A stretch of DNA of 64,000 bases from an uncultured Ruminococcus sp. (lineage in GTDB: Bacteria; Bacillota; Clostridia; Oscillospirales; Acutalibacteraceae): the NCBI GenBank assembly GCA_902790475.1, contig CADASG010000007.1, forward strand, positions 1 through 64,000, in the 5' to 3' direction. A program made the translations under genes and the position numbers. The notes under the pieces were generated by a model. That model was not told where the DNA came from, made no database searches, and worked only from the letters and a program-made list of their open reading frames with translations. Shown here in pieces: positions 34,690 through 43,060 of the stretch. Numbering within the stretch: position 1 is the first letter of the stretch; each line of letters begins with the position of its first letter.

Positions 34690-35555
34690 GTTGTGTTCTG
34701 GAGCTGCAAAATATCGGCTTTACCTACGGTCTCGGCACGCCTTTTGAAAAACGCGCCGTTGACGGTGTGAGCCTGAAAATAGAAAAAGGCGAATTTATCG
34801 GAGTCATCGGTCACACAGGCTCGGGTAAATCCACGCTGGTTCAAATGCTGAACGGGCTGATCCGCCCCACCGACGGCAGGGTGCTGCTCGACGGAAGGGA
34901 TATCTGGGAGCAGCCGAAAAAAATACGCGACGTGCGTTTCCGCGTCGGCATGGTGTTTCAGTATCCGGAGTACCAGCTGTTTGAGGAAACCGTCTACAAG
35001 GATATAGCTTTCGGCGCCGTGAACAAGGGTCTGGAGGGCGAAGCGCTGGACAAGGCAGTGCGCGACGCGGCTGCCTTCACGGGCGTAAAGGAAAGCCATC
35101 TTGAAAAATCACCCTTTGATCTGTCGGGCGGTGAAAAGCGCAGAGTCGCTATCGCAGGCGTTATCGCCATGGATCCCGACGTTTTGGTGCTCGACGAGCC
35201 CACGGCAGGACTTGACCCCATGGGACGCGAGATACTGCTCAGTCAGATCGTAAACTACCACAAGCAGCGCGGCACCACCGTTTTGCTGGTGTCCCACACA
35301 ATGGAGGACATAGCCCGTGTAGCGGACAGGATATTGGTTATGAACCATGGCTGTCCCGAGATGTTTGAAGCCACCAAAAAGGTTTTCGCGCAGGGCGAAA
35401 AGCTGCGCGAAATGGGCTTGCGCGTGCCTCAGATCACCACTATCACCGAGACCCTGAGACAGCGCGGCGTAAACGTGCCGGACGGTGTGCTTACGGTCGA
35501 TGAGGCGGTCGACGTACTGCTTCCCCTGCTGAAAAAGGAGGGACGAACATGGTAA
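34686..35555 (+). CDS. ecfA2: Energy-coupling factor ATPase EcfA2
   Basis: 289 aa second ATPase of the same transporter. [17 protein letters not shown] (Walker A), [14 protein letters not shown] (Q-loop), [14 protein letters not shown] (signature) and [15 protein letters not shown] (Walker B). The ATG overlaps the TGA of ecfA1 and has GGGGAGG in front. No S component is encoded in the window, consistent with a shared group II module. Confidence 0.95.
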   Translation: MSCVLELQNIGFTYGLGTPFEKRAVDGVSLKIEKGEFIGVIGHTGSGKSTLVQMLNGLIRPTDGRVLLDGRDIWEQPKKIRDVRFRVGMVFQYPEYQLFEETVYKDIAFGAVNKGLEGEALDKAVRDAAAFTGVKESHLEKSPFDLSGGEKRRVAIAGVIAMDPDVLVLDEPTAGLDPMGREILLSQIVNYHKQRGTTVLLVSHTMEDIARVADRILVMNHGCPEMFEATKKVFAQGEKLREMGLRVPQITTITETLRQRGVNVPDGVLTVDEAVDVLLPLLKKEGRTW

Positions 35556-36361
35556 GAGATGTTGCTTTCGGTCAGTACTTTCCGGGAAACAGCCTGATCC
35601 ACCGGCTGGATCCGCGCGGCAAGATCCTGATGTTCATCGCCTATATCGTTATTATTTTCTGTACCTTTAACTATGCTTCGCTGGGGATCGTCGCGGCGTT
35701 TACCGCGCTCTTTATTATCCTCAGCCGCATATCTCCGAAGTTTTATTTAAAAAGCATGAAGGTGATCCTCTTCATCGTGCTGTTCACCTCTGTGCTCAAC
35801 CTGTTTTACGGGACGGGCGATCCGATTTGGCAGTGGGGTATCATAAAGGTGACGTATGACGGCATCAACCGTGCGGTTTTCGTAACGGTTCGCATAGTTT
35901 GTCTGATTCTGGCAAGCTCGTGCCTGACCTTCACCACCTCGCCCACCGCGCTGACCGACGCTATCGAGCGGCTGATGAAGCCGCTGAAGGCGATCCGCTT
36001 TCCCGTACACGAGGTCGCCATGATGACCTCTCTTGCGCTGCGGTTCGTGCCGACCCTGCTCGAGGAGACCGACAAGATAATGGCGGCGCAAAAGGCGAGA
36101 GGCGCGGACATGGAAGGCGGAAACCCGATCCAACGCGTCAAGGCGCTGGTGCCCGTGTTGGTGCCGCTGTTTGTGTCGGCGTTTAGGCGGGCTTACGACA
36201 TCGCCACCGCAATGGAGTGCCGCTGTTACCGGGGCGGCGCAGGACGAACACGAATGAAATCCATCCACATGAGCGGGCGTGACGCTGCTGCGTTTGTGCT
36301 GCTGCTGTTGACGCTCGCGGGAGTGATAATATGCAATATCCTGATTCCGTCGGCAGTTTGA
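35549..36361 (+). CDS. ecfT: Energy-coupling factor transmembrane subunit EcfT
   Basis: 270 aa integral membrane subunit linking the ATPases to S components. Multiple hydrophobic helices; the two coupling motifs appear as AQKARGADME and AMECRCYRGG (A-R-G/C-R-G type), as expected for EcfT. AAGGAGG precedes the ATG, which overlaps ecfA2 by 7 bases. The 3' end overlaps truA by 31 bases. Confidence 0.95.
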   Translation: MVRDVAFGQYFPGNSLIHRLDPRGKILMFIAYIVIIFCTFNYASLGIVAAFTALFIILSRISPKFYLKSMKVILFIVLFTSVLNLFYGTGDPIWQWGIIKVTYDGINRAVFVTVRIVCLILASSCLTFTTSPTALTDAIERLMKPLKAIRFPVHEVAMMTSLALRFVPTLLEETDKIMAAQKARGADMEGGNPIQRVKALVPVLVPLFVSAFRRAYDIATAMECRCYRGGAGRTRMKSIHMSGRDAAAFVLLLLTLAGVIICNILIPSAV

Positions 36362-37137
36362 TAAAAAACCAAACTCCGAAGCCTGACGGCGCGGCGGCAA
36401 GGAACCTTTTGCTCACGATCTGTTACGACGGCAGGGCGTTCCACGGCTGGCAGATACAGCAGAACGCCTACACCGTGCAGGAGGCGTTTCAAACCGCGCT
36501 GACGAAGATAATCGGCGGCGACTTCGACCTGAAAGGCTGCAGCCGCACCGATACGGGCGTTCACGCCAATATGTACTGTATCAGCCTGAAAACCGCGCAC
36601 CCGATTCCTGCGCCGAGGCTAAAGGCGGCGCTCAACCGCTGGCTGCCACTTAGCGTGGCGGTTCTGGACTGTTCGGAGGCAGACTCGGATTTTCACGCGC
36701 GGTACAGCTGTAAAAGCAAGGAATACATATATAAGATCTGGAACAGTGAAGTGCGCAATCCTTTTTTGGAGGGTTACGCGCTGCACTATCGCTACGCGCT
36801 TGATGAAAAGCTGCTCAATGAAGCGGCTCAGGCGTATGTCGGATGCCACGACTTTACCTCGTTCTGCACTCAGGATAACCGCGAAACAGGAGATTTGACG
36901 CGAAACGTAAAGGCGTTTTCCGTCACCCGCGAGGGAGATATGGTGCTGATGCGCGTAGAAGCGGACGGCTTTTTGTACAACATGGTGCGCATTATGGTGG
37001 GAACGCTGCTGAGGATCCAGCAGGGCAAAATAGCTCCCGACGCTATTCCCTCCATCATAGAAAAAAAGGACAGGCAGTTCGCGGGTCCCACCGCGCCCGC
37101 CTGCGGATTATATTTGAACAGAGTAAACTATAATTAA
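36331..37137 (+). CDS. truA: tRNA pseudouridine(38-40) synthase TruA
   Basis: 268 aa. Core begins ICYDGRAFHGWQIQ; the catalytic Asp is in GCSRTDTGVHAN; FLYNMVRIMVG is the C-terminal family motif. ATG 36331 lies within ecfT and has GGGAGTGA 6 bases upstream, giving about 25 residues before the usual family start; an internal start cannot be excluded. The ecfA1-ecfA2-ecfT-truA order is common in Bacillota. Its stop codon touches the repeat element at 37134. Confidence 0.95.
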   Translation: MQYPDSVGSLIKNQTPKPDGAAARNLLLTICYDGRAFHGWQIQQNAYTVQEAFQTALTKIIGGDFDLKGCSRTDTGVHANMYCISLKTAHPIPAPRLKAALNRWLPLSVAVLDCSEADSDFHARYSCKSKEYIYKIWNSEVRNPFLEGYALHYRYALDEKLLNEAAQAYVGCHDFTSFCTQDNRETGDLTRNVKAFSVTREGDMVLMRVEADGFLYNMVRIMVGTLLRIQQGKIAPDAIPSIIEKKDRQFAGPTAPACGLYLNRVNYN

Positions 37138-37302
37138 GGCAACACCGCACAATTCAAGGCGCACGTCTTGCTTGAATCTTATTCCGTCAGCTTGCCCAAA
37201 AAATCTCGGCAAGGCGGCAGCCTTACCTCAATTTATTTGAGCAACCTGACGAAAAATCTTACTGCGCAATCCGCACACCTGAATTATGCGGTATTGCCTT
37301 AA
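37134..37302. mobile_element. 169-bp element with 23-bp terminal inverted repeats (MITE-like)
   Basis: Outer ends read TTAAGGCAACACCGCACAAT on the left and, in reverse complement, TTAAGGCAATACCGCATAAT on the right; the match runs 23 bases (through TCA) with two differences. The outermost TTAA at each end could instead be a target duplication. The inside is non-coding and has further short inverted pairs (CGTCAG/CTGACG). No transposase is present. It fills most of the 275-base gap after truA. Confidence 0.7.
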
Positions 37303-37412
37303 GCCGAAATTCGGCAGTCGGAAGAATAGAGAAGTCGGAAGAATAGAGAAGTTGGAAGTATAGAGTTGAAAGTTTGCATTGCAGACGCCGTTAATTCACG
37401 GGGAGTAAACAG

Positions 37413-38729
37413 ATGTATAAGAAAATGAAGGGGCGCTATGAAAAGCGCCGTAAAAAAGTTAAGGGACGTTATGAGGATCGCAGGCGTCAAAGCGACCGAA
37501 AGGTTCTGAGCTATGAGGACATGCCGCTCGACGATTACGAGCAGGAAAAAACCGACCTGTCGCCAAAGGCTGTCAAAAAGCTTGTTTTGGGCTGCTGCGC
37601 CGTGCTGCTTGCAGGACTTCTCGTGTTTGCTTTCGCCAACCGCGATAAGCTCACATGGGACAACCTGAGCATGTGGTGGAACTACGACGTGCTGGGAAAC
37701 GCCGGAAAGGGCTATCCCGTCAATATCATCGGCTCCGACGTTGACGCGCGCAATTTCACCGTCAATCAGGGGAGAATAGCTTACGCCTCAGATACCTCCT
37801 TCGTCACCCTGAACAGCTCGGGCAGCGAGGTGGCTAACGTGCAGCTTCGTTATTCCAAGCCCGTAATGAAGAGCGCCGAAAACAAGTATCTCACCTACGG
37901 GATCGGCGAGTCGGCATATCAGATCCAGAGCTTTGACAAAAACGAGTTCTCGGGCGAGGCTGAAAACGTGATCTACACGGGCGATATCGCCTCAAACGGC
38001 GTATACTGTCTGGTGACTGAGGGCAACGGCTTTTTCAGCCAGCTCAGCGTTTTTGATAAAAACAACAACAGGATATTCAAATATTCTTTTTCGGAATATT
38101 ATATCACCTCGGTTTCGCTCAACCGCGACGGAACACGCTGTGTCGCGGTCGGCATGACAAGCGATAACGGCGCCGTGAAAACAGGCGTTTATGTGCTCGA
38201 TTTTCATCAGGAAAAGCCCGTAAGCAAGTACGATATTTCGGGCGACGCGGTGATGGACAGCAAGTATATCGGCTCTAACCGCGCTGTGCTGATCGGTGAA
38301 AAGGCGGCGTATATCGTTCACGAGGGAGACAAAGAGGTCAAAACAGTAAGCTATAATGACAAGCTGCTGGTGAATTACTGCTTTAATCCGAGCGGAAACA
38401 CCTTTGTGCTCGCGCTTTCAGCCAGCGGCGACGGAAGGACATGCCGCCTGTTGAGCTACAGCGACGGAGGCGACGAACGGATAAGCATAGATAATCCTCA
38501 CGGCGCAGAGTCTGTTTCCGTCTTTAAAAACAGCATCGCCGTGCTCGACGGCAATACGGTTTATTCCTACAACGGTGCGGGTGAACCTGCGTTTTCCGCC
38601 TACGCAGGCACAGGCTCCAAATCGGTGGTGCTCACTGCGGATAACCGCGCCTATGTGCTCAGCATCAATCAGGTCAGGAGCATTGAACTGGAAGAGTACA
38701 AGCGCTCCGCCTCCGACGATTCAAAATAA
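37413..38729 (+). CDS. DUF5711-like single-pass membrane protein with beta-propeller-type exterior
   Basis: 438 aa. A very basic N-terminus (KGRYEKRRKKVKGRYEDRRR) precedes one membrane helix at about 52-72 (LVLGCCAVLLAGLLVFAFA). The remaining 360 residues form repeated beta-sheet units (for example VSLNRDGTRCVAVGMTS and VNYCFNPSGNTFVLALS) like propeller blades, outside the cell by prediction. It resembles DUF5711 proteins of Clostridia. GGGGAG precedes the ATG. It starts a group with cvpA and pgsA. Function unknown. Confidence 0.7.
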   Translation: MYKKMKGRYEKRRKKVKGRYEDRRRQSDRKVLSYEDMPLDDYEQEKTDLSPKAVKKLVLGCCAVLLAGLLVFAFANRDKLTWDNLSMWWNYDVLGNAGKGYPVNIIGSDVDARNFTVNQGRIAYASDTSFVTLNSSGSEVANVQLRYSKPVMKSAENKYLTYGIGESAYQIQSFDKNEFSGEAENVIYTGDIASNGVYCLVTEGNGFFSQLSVFDKNNNRIFKYSFSEYYITSVSLNRDGTRCVAVGMTSDNGAVKTGVYVLDFHQEKPVSKYDISGDAVMDSKYIGSNRAVLIGEKAAYIVHEGDKEVKTVSYNDKLLVNYCFNPSGNTFVLALSASGDGRTCRLLSYSDGGDERISIDNPHGAESVSVFKNSIAVLDGNTVYSYNGAGEPAFSAYAGTGSKSVVLTADNRAYVLSINQVRSIELEEYKRSASDDSK

Positions 38730-38748
38730 TACCCATTAAGGAGATTTC

Positions 38749-39423
38749 ATGCTTACCAATATATTGATCATCTCTCTGCTGGTTTTGCTTGCGCTGATCG
38801 GCGCGTGGCGCGGAATGGCTCGCACACTGCTCAATTTTGCGGCGGTAGTGCTCTGCTCTATCGTGTCGGACGCCCTTTCGGGAACGCTGGCGCAGTGGAT
38901 ATACACCTCTTTTTTCAGGCAGGACGTTATAGATAGCTTGCAGAGATCGATTGACAGCTACGGTGTTGACGCTGCAACGGCGAACAGCCTCGACAGCGCC
39001 CCCTCATGGATCACCGGGCTGCTGTCGCCCTATTTGAACCAGTCAGGCATGTCTCTGAAAGATTTGCAGGCGAGCCTAAAGCTTACAAACGATCCGAGTC
39101 TTAGTATCGCTCAAAATCTTGAAAAGCCTATCGGACAGCTTTCCACTACGGTGATCGCTCTTTTGATTTCGATTTTTCTGTTTATTCTGCTGTTTGCGCT
39201 GTGCAAGCCGCTGATCCGACATGCAGTGACGGTTTTCAGGATCCCCGTGATCAGTCAGATAGACAGTGTTCTGGGCGGCGTTATCGGTTTTGCCGAGGGT
39301 GTAGTGCTGCTGCTGTTCGCGATAAACTTTTTCTATCTTGCGGTTTCAGCCGCCAATCCGAAGCTGTTTGGCAACACGGAATTGTTTGGGGAGTTATTTA
39401 ATTTGTTCTGTTTCTTTAGCTGA
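38749..39423 (+). CDS. CvpA family membrane protein
   Basis: 224 aa with four predicted membrane helices (near 2-22, 28-45, 130-155, 175-200). The arrangement and the motifs LLALIGAWRGMARTLLNFAA and DSVLGGVIGFAEGVVLLL match the CvpA family, first linked to colicin V production. Its exact role is unclear. AAGGAG lies upstream. Placed between a DUF5711-like gene and pgsA. Confidence 0.85.
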   Translation: MLTNILIISLLVLLALIGAWRGMARTLLNFAAVVLCSIVSDALSGTLAQWIYTSFFRQDVIDSLQRSIDSYGVDAATANSLDSAPSWITGLLSPYLNQSGMSLKDLQASLKLTNDPSLSIAQNLEKPIGQLSTTVIALLISIFLFILLFALCKPLIRHAVTVFRIPVISQIDSVLGGVIGFAEGVVLLLFAINFFYLAVSAANPKLFGNTELFGELFNLFCFFS

Positions 39424-39443
39424 CAGACAATGGGGGGAAGATA

Positions 39444-40016
39444 ATGGAAAACAAGAACTGGCAGTTCAAGCCGTCGGATCTTGCGACGGTTCCCAATCTG
39501 TTGACCTATTTGCGCTTTCTTTTGGTGGCGCCCTTTGTAGTATTTTTTCTAAATAAGAATTATATTGCCGCAGCGGTCTGTTTCGCGCTTTCGGGACTGA
39601 GCGACTGTTTGGACGGATTTTTCGCGCGCAGACTCAACCAGGTGACTTCGCTGGGCAAGATACTTGATCCGATAGCGGACAAGGTCACGCTCGTTTCGGT
39701 GGCGGTGTGTATGGTGATCTATATGCCGTCGCTGCTTCCGATAATGCTGGTGATGATAGCAAAGGAGCTTATCATGCTGACGGGAGGACTGGTGCTGCTG
39801 ATTTTAAAGATAACCCCTCCGCCTGCTCACTGGTACGGCAAGGCGGCGACCATAATATTCTATCTTTCGGTATGCGCCATCATCTTTTTAAAGGCGGTGT
39901 TCCAAATCGAGAACGAGACGCTTATTACCGTGACTTTCCTGATCACGGCAGCGGCAATGGTTTTTTCACTGGTGATGTATATACAGCTGATCATTAGGCA
40001 AATCCGCCAAAAATAA
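39444..40016 (+). CDS. pgsA: CDP-diacylglycerol-glycerol-3-phosphate 3-phosphatidyltransferase
   Basis: 190 aa membrane enzyme making phosphatidylglycerol phosphate, the first step to acidic phospholipids. The CDP-alcohol phosphotransferase motif is complete: SDCLDGFFARR followed by G and two Asp in SLGKILDPIADKV. VPNLLTYLRFLLV at the N-terminus is typical of PgsA. Several membrane helices. GGGGGGAAG precedes the ATG. Confidence 0.92.
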   Translation: MENKNWQFKPSDLATVPNLLTYLRFLLVAPFVVFFLNKNYIAAAVCFALSGLSDCLDGFFARRLNQVTSLGKILDPIADKVTLVSVAVCMVIYMPSLLPIMLVMIAKELIMLTGGLVLLILKITPPPAHWYGKAATIIFYLSVCAIIFLKAVFQIENETLITVTFLITAAAMVFSLVMYIQLIIRQIRQK

Positions 40017-40099
40017 GCAGCCTAAAGATAATACCATGTTGCTTTTCAGGCTCTATCATGAATTTTGCGTGAAAAGCCTTGCAAAATACCGCGACTTCA

Positions 40100-40148
40100 T
40101 TTACAATTAAAGCCAGACCATAGTATATACGATATATGGGGTATATAC
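40100..40148 (+). promoter_or_regulatory. Candidate promoter and duplicated GTATATAC palindrome before the Clp gene
   Basis: TTTACA (40100-40105), 18 bases and TATATA (40124-40129). The palindrome GTATATAC occurs at 40123-40130 and 40141-40148, one copy over the -10 region. It could be an operator. It does not match the known CtsR heptad repeat. Confidence 0.35.
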
Positions 40149-40163
40149 GGACAGGAGGACTAT

Positions 40164-42509
40164 ATGCTTTGCAGCAGATGCGGAAAACGGCAGGCTGTCG
40201 TTTTCGTTTCAAATAATTCGCAGCAGAACGCGCCCACGGCGGGTTACTGCCTGACCTGCGCCAAGGAGCTTAGGATCAAACCCGTCGAGGATCTCATCAG
40301 CAAGATGGGGATCTCGGACGAGGATCTTGAGACCGTGCAGGATCAGATGAACACTCTCATGCAGGGAATGGGAGAGAACGGCGATATGAGCCAGCTCATG
40401 GAGCAGCTCGGCGCCGACAATCTTGCCGAACAGATGGATGAGTTCCGCGAGGAAGCGCCCGGCAGCGACGACGATGATTTTTCACACGGAGCGCCTGCTT
40501 TCCCGAATTTTTTCAAGAACTTCTTCGGCGGCGCCGATAACGGCGCTCAGCAAAACGGAACAGCGCAAAAGGGCGGTAGGAAAGAAAAGAAAGAGAAAAA
40601 AAGAAAACATATCAATTTGTACTGCGAGGATCTCACCCGAAAGGCACGCGAGGGCAAGATCGACCGCATCATCGGCAGAGAAACAGAGATAGCGCGCGTG
40701 ATCCAGATTTTATCGCGCCGCACCAAAAACAATCCCTGCCTGATCGGTGAGCCCGGCGTCGGAAAGACCGCTATCGCCGAGGGCTTGGCGCTGCGTATCG
40801 CAAACGGCGACGTTCCTCAGCGCCTGCGCCACAAGGAGATCCAGCTGCTCGACCTCACCGCTTTGGTAGCAGGCACCCAGTTCCGCGGTCAGTTTGAAAG
40901 CCGCATCAAGGGCTTGGTGTCCGAGATCAAGGAGAGCGGAAACATAATCCTGTTTATCGACGAGGTTCATTCTTTAGTCGGCACCGGAGACAACGAGGGT
41001 ACGATGAACGCCGCCAATATCCTCAAGCCCGCCCTTTCACGCGGCGAGGTGCAGGTTATCGGCGCTACAACGTTTAACGAATACAGAAAATACATTGAAA
41101 AGGACTCCGCCTTGGAGCGCCGTTTCCAGCCCGTCAAGGTCGGCGAGCCTTCCGTTTCACAGACCATTGACATTATCGCAGGCGTAAAGGGCTATTATGA
41201 GGCGCACCACCGCGTAGTGGTTGACGACGACATCGTGCGCAAGACAGTGGTGCTCTCGGAGCGCTATATCACCGACCGTTTTCTGCCCGATAAGGCGATC
41301 GACCTGCTCGACGAAAGCTGCGCCTGCGCCGCTCTGCGCAACAAGCAGATGGAGCGCTTTGACAAGCTTTCCGATCAAAAGAGCGTGCTCCTGCTTCAAA
41401 GAGAAGAGCTGTCGGGCGAGGATAATGTTGACTACGAAAAGTTAGCGGAGGTCAATACCTCACTTGCTCAGATAGATTCGGAGCTGGGACAGATCGACCC
41501 CGAGGAGTTACAGTCTCACGTTACCGAGGAGGACATCGCCAAGGTCATCGAGCTTTGGACCGGTATCCCTGCTTCACGTATCCGTGAAAATGAGCTTGCG
41601 AAGCTTGCCGATTTGGAGGGCGAGCTGAAAAAGAAAATCATCGGACAGGACGAGGCGGTCGAGAAGCTCGCAAGCGCCATCAAGCGCAGCCGCTGCCAGA
41701 TCTCTCCGCGCCGCCGTCCGGCTTCCTTTATCTTTGTGGGACCCACGGGCGTGGGAAAAACCGAGCTGGTCAAGGTGCTCAGCCAACAGCTTTTCGACAC
41801 CCCCGAAACCCTGATCCGTCTTGACATGTCCGAGTTTATGGAGAAGCACAGCGTATCCAAGATCATCGGTTCGCCGCCCGGCTATGTCGGTTACGACGAG
41901 GCAGGTCAGGTCACCGAAAAGGTGCGCCGCCGTCCCTACTCGGTGCTGCTATTTGACGAGATCGAAAAGGCTCACCCCGACGTGCTCAATATCCTGCTCC
42001 AGATCCTTGACGAGGGCAAGCTGACCGACGCGCACGGCAGAGCCGTCAATTTTGAAAACACCGTAATAGTCATGACCTCCAATGCAGGCTCCGCAGGCAA
42101 GGACTCTGCGCTCGGCTTCGGAAAGACCATCGAGGAAGCCTCAAAGGAAAAGGTCATGAAGGCTTTGTCGGATTTCCTTCGCCCCGAGTTTTTGGCGCGT
42201 GTGGACGAGGTCATAGTGTTCAATACCCTCAGCGAGGAGGACTACGACAGGATCGCAGGCTTGATGCTCGAGGAATATGTGGCTACTCTGGAGGAAAAGG
42301 GCATCCGCTTCACCTATGACAACGAAGCCTGCCGCTGGCTGAGCAAGCAGTCCTGCGGAGGCAAGAGCGGTGCGCGCGATCTGCGCAACACGATACGCCG
42401 CGAGGTCGAGGAAAAGATCGCCAACGCCATGATCGAAAACGGCGCCGGCGGTATCTCAGCCATCCACGTTACCTCTGACGGAGAACAGTTGATTTTGCAG
42501 ACGATCTGA
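40164..42509 (+). CDS. ClpE-like ATP-dependent protein unfoldase
   Basis: 781 aa AAA+ unfoldase that feeds substrates to ClpP. I chose ATG 40164 (AGGAGG 5 bases upstream) because the zinc site starts there: Cys 3, 6, 29 and 32. This N-terminal zinc finger, instead of the double Clp-N repeat, is the hallmark of ClpE. A glutamine/Met-rich linker follows. AAA module 1 has Walker [14 protein letters not shown] near 194; a coiled-coil insert around 400-450 suggests an M domain; module 2 has [13 protein letters not shown] near 525. The last residues resemble the ClpC C-terminal domain. Probably stress-induced; no CtsR or McsB is in the window. Confidence 0.87.
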   Translation: MLCSRCGKRQAVVFVSNNSQQNAPTAGYCLTCAKELRIKPVEDLISKMGISDEDLETVQDQMNTLMQGMGENGDMSQLMEQLGADNLAEQMDEFREEAPGSDDDDFSHGAPAFPNFFKNFFGGADNGAQQNGTAQKGGRKEKKEKKRKHINLYCEDLTRKAREGKIDRIIGRETEIARVIQILSRRTKNNPCLIGEPGVGKTAIAEGLALRIANGDVPQRLRHKEIQLLDLTALVAGTQFRGQFESRIKGLVSEIKESGNIILFIDEVHSLVGTGDNEGTMNAANILKPALSRGEVQVIGATTFNEYRKYIEKDSALERRFQPVKVGEPSVSQTIDIIAGVKGYYEAHHRVVVDDDIVRKTVVLSERYITDRFLPDKAIDLLDESCACAALRNKQMERFDKLSDQKSVLLLQREELSGEDNVDYEKLAEVNTSLAQIDSELGQIDPEELQSHVTEEDIAKVIELWTGIPASRIRENELAKLADLEGELKKKIIGQDEAVEKLASAIKRSRCQISPRRRPASFIFVGPTGVGKTELVKVLSQQLFDTPETLIRLDMSEFMEKHSVSKIIGSPPGYVGYDEAGQVTEKVRRRPYSVLLFDEIEKAHPDVLNILLQILDEGKLTDAHGRAVNFENTVIVMTSNAGSAGKDSALGFGKTIEEASKEKVMKALSDFLRPEFLARVDEVIVFNTLSEEDYDRIAGLMLEEYVATLEEKGIRFTYDNEACRWLSKQSCGGKSGARDLRNTIRREVEEKIANAMIENGAGGISAIHVTSDGEQLILQTI

Positions 42510-42531
42510 TTATAATACTAAACTCAAATAA

Positions 42532-42562
42532 AAAATAGACAATCTTTGCGGTCTATTTTCCG
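42532..42562 (+). terminator. Hairpin terminator after the Clp gene
   Basis: AAAATAGAC (42532-42540) pairs with GTCTATTTT (42551-42559) across a 10-base loop; the U-tract is short and inside the stem. Confidence 0.55.
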
Positions 42563-42583
42563 CAATACTTCGTTGTCGTCCTT

Positions 42584-42601
42584 GCAAGGCGACAGCCTTG
42601 C
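42584..42601. repeat. Small palindrome GCAAGGC-GACA-GCCTTGC
   Basis: A 7-bp perfect inverted repeat with a 4-base centre. A close relative of its core occurs within the MITE-like element (GGCAAGGCGGCAGCCTTAC), so it may be a shared repeat fragment. Confidence 0.45.
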
Positions 42602-42694
42602 GGCGTCCTCGATCCTGTCTGACCGTTTTTGCTTGCAATTGAACCTGCTTATTTGCTTATTTAGTGAAACGGTGACCGTTTTTCGCGCAGCATT

Positions 42695-43030
42695 GTTTCC
42701 TGTCAGGGAGATCTCACGGCTATTCGCTGACGCGAATTCGGCTTGCGCCGACCGCTCGAAATGACATGTATAGGAAGAAAAACCAGCAGTGCATTAGCGT
42801 TTCAACCTGTAGGGGCTTGCATTGCAAGCCCGCTGCACCGACGTTGTTTCCCTGTCCGCATATTGATAGGAGCAGAACGTTGTGCTCAACTGCGCAGTTT
42901 AGAAAAACAATGAGCATTTCTCGCGTAACGTCGACATTACATATCATGCCGCCCCATAGTCCGCGAGCTGACCGTCGGGGCACCCGACCTCGGCCGCACA
43001 CATAGGTGCGACCCTACGCAGTTGAGGAAA
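42695..43030 (-). repeat. Composite intergenic repeat, copy B
   Basis: Fills most of the 551-base gap between the Clp gene and the BspA gene; no coding sequence is seen. Read on the minus strand it has the same order as copy A (3938-4263): a GGGTCGCAC hairpin, a CAATATGCGGACAGG segment, the CTTGCAATGCAAG palindrome, GTTGAAACGCTAATG, and CATGTCATTTCGAGCGGTCG to CCCTGACAGGAAAC. It carries an extra stretch (about 42895-42980) not in A. It starts about 30 bases past the stop of the BspA gene. Confidence 0.85.
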
Positions 43031-43060
43031 CAATGATCATCAAAATTTGCTGTCACTTAC

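Noticed and set aside
40100-40163. CtsR operator before the ClpE-like gene
   Set aside because: The direct heptad repeat typical of CtsR (GGTCAAA-type) is not present; only the GTATATAC pair is seen.
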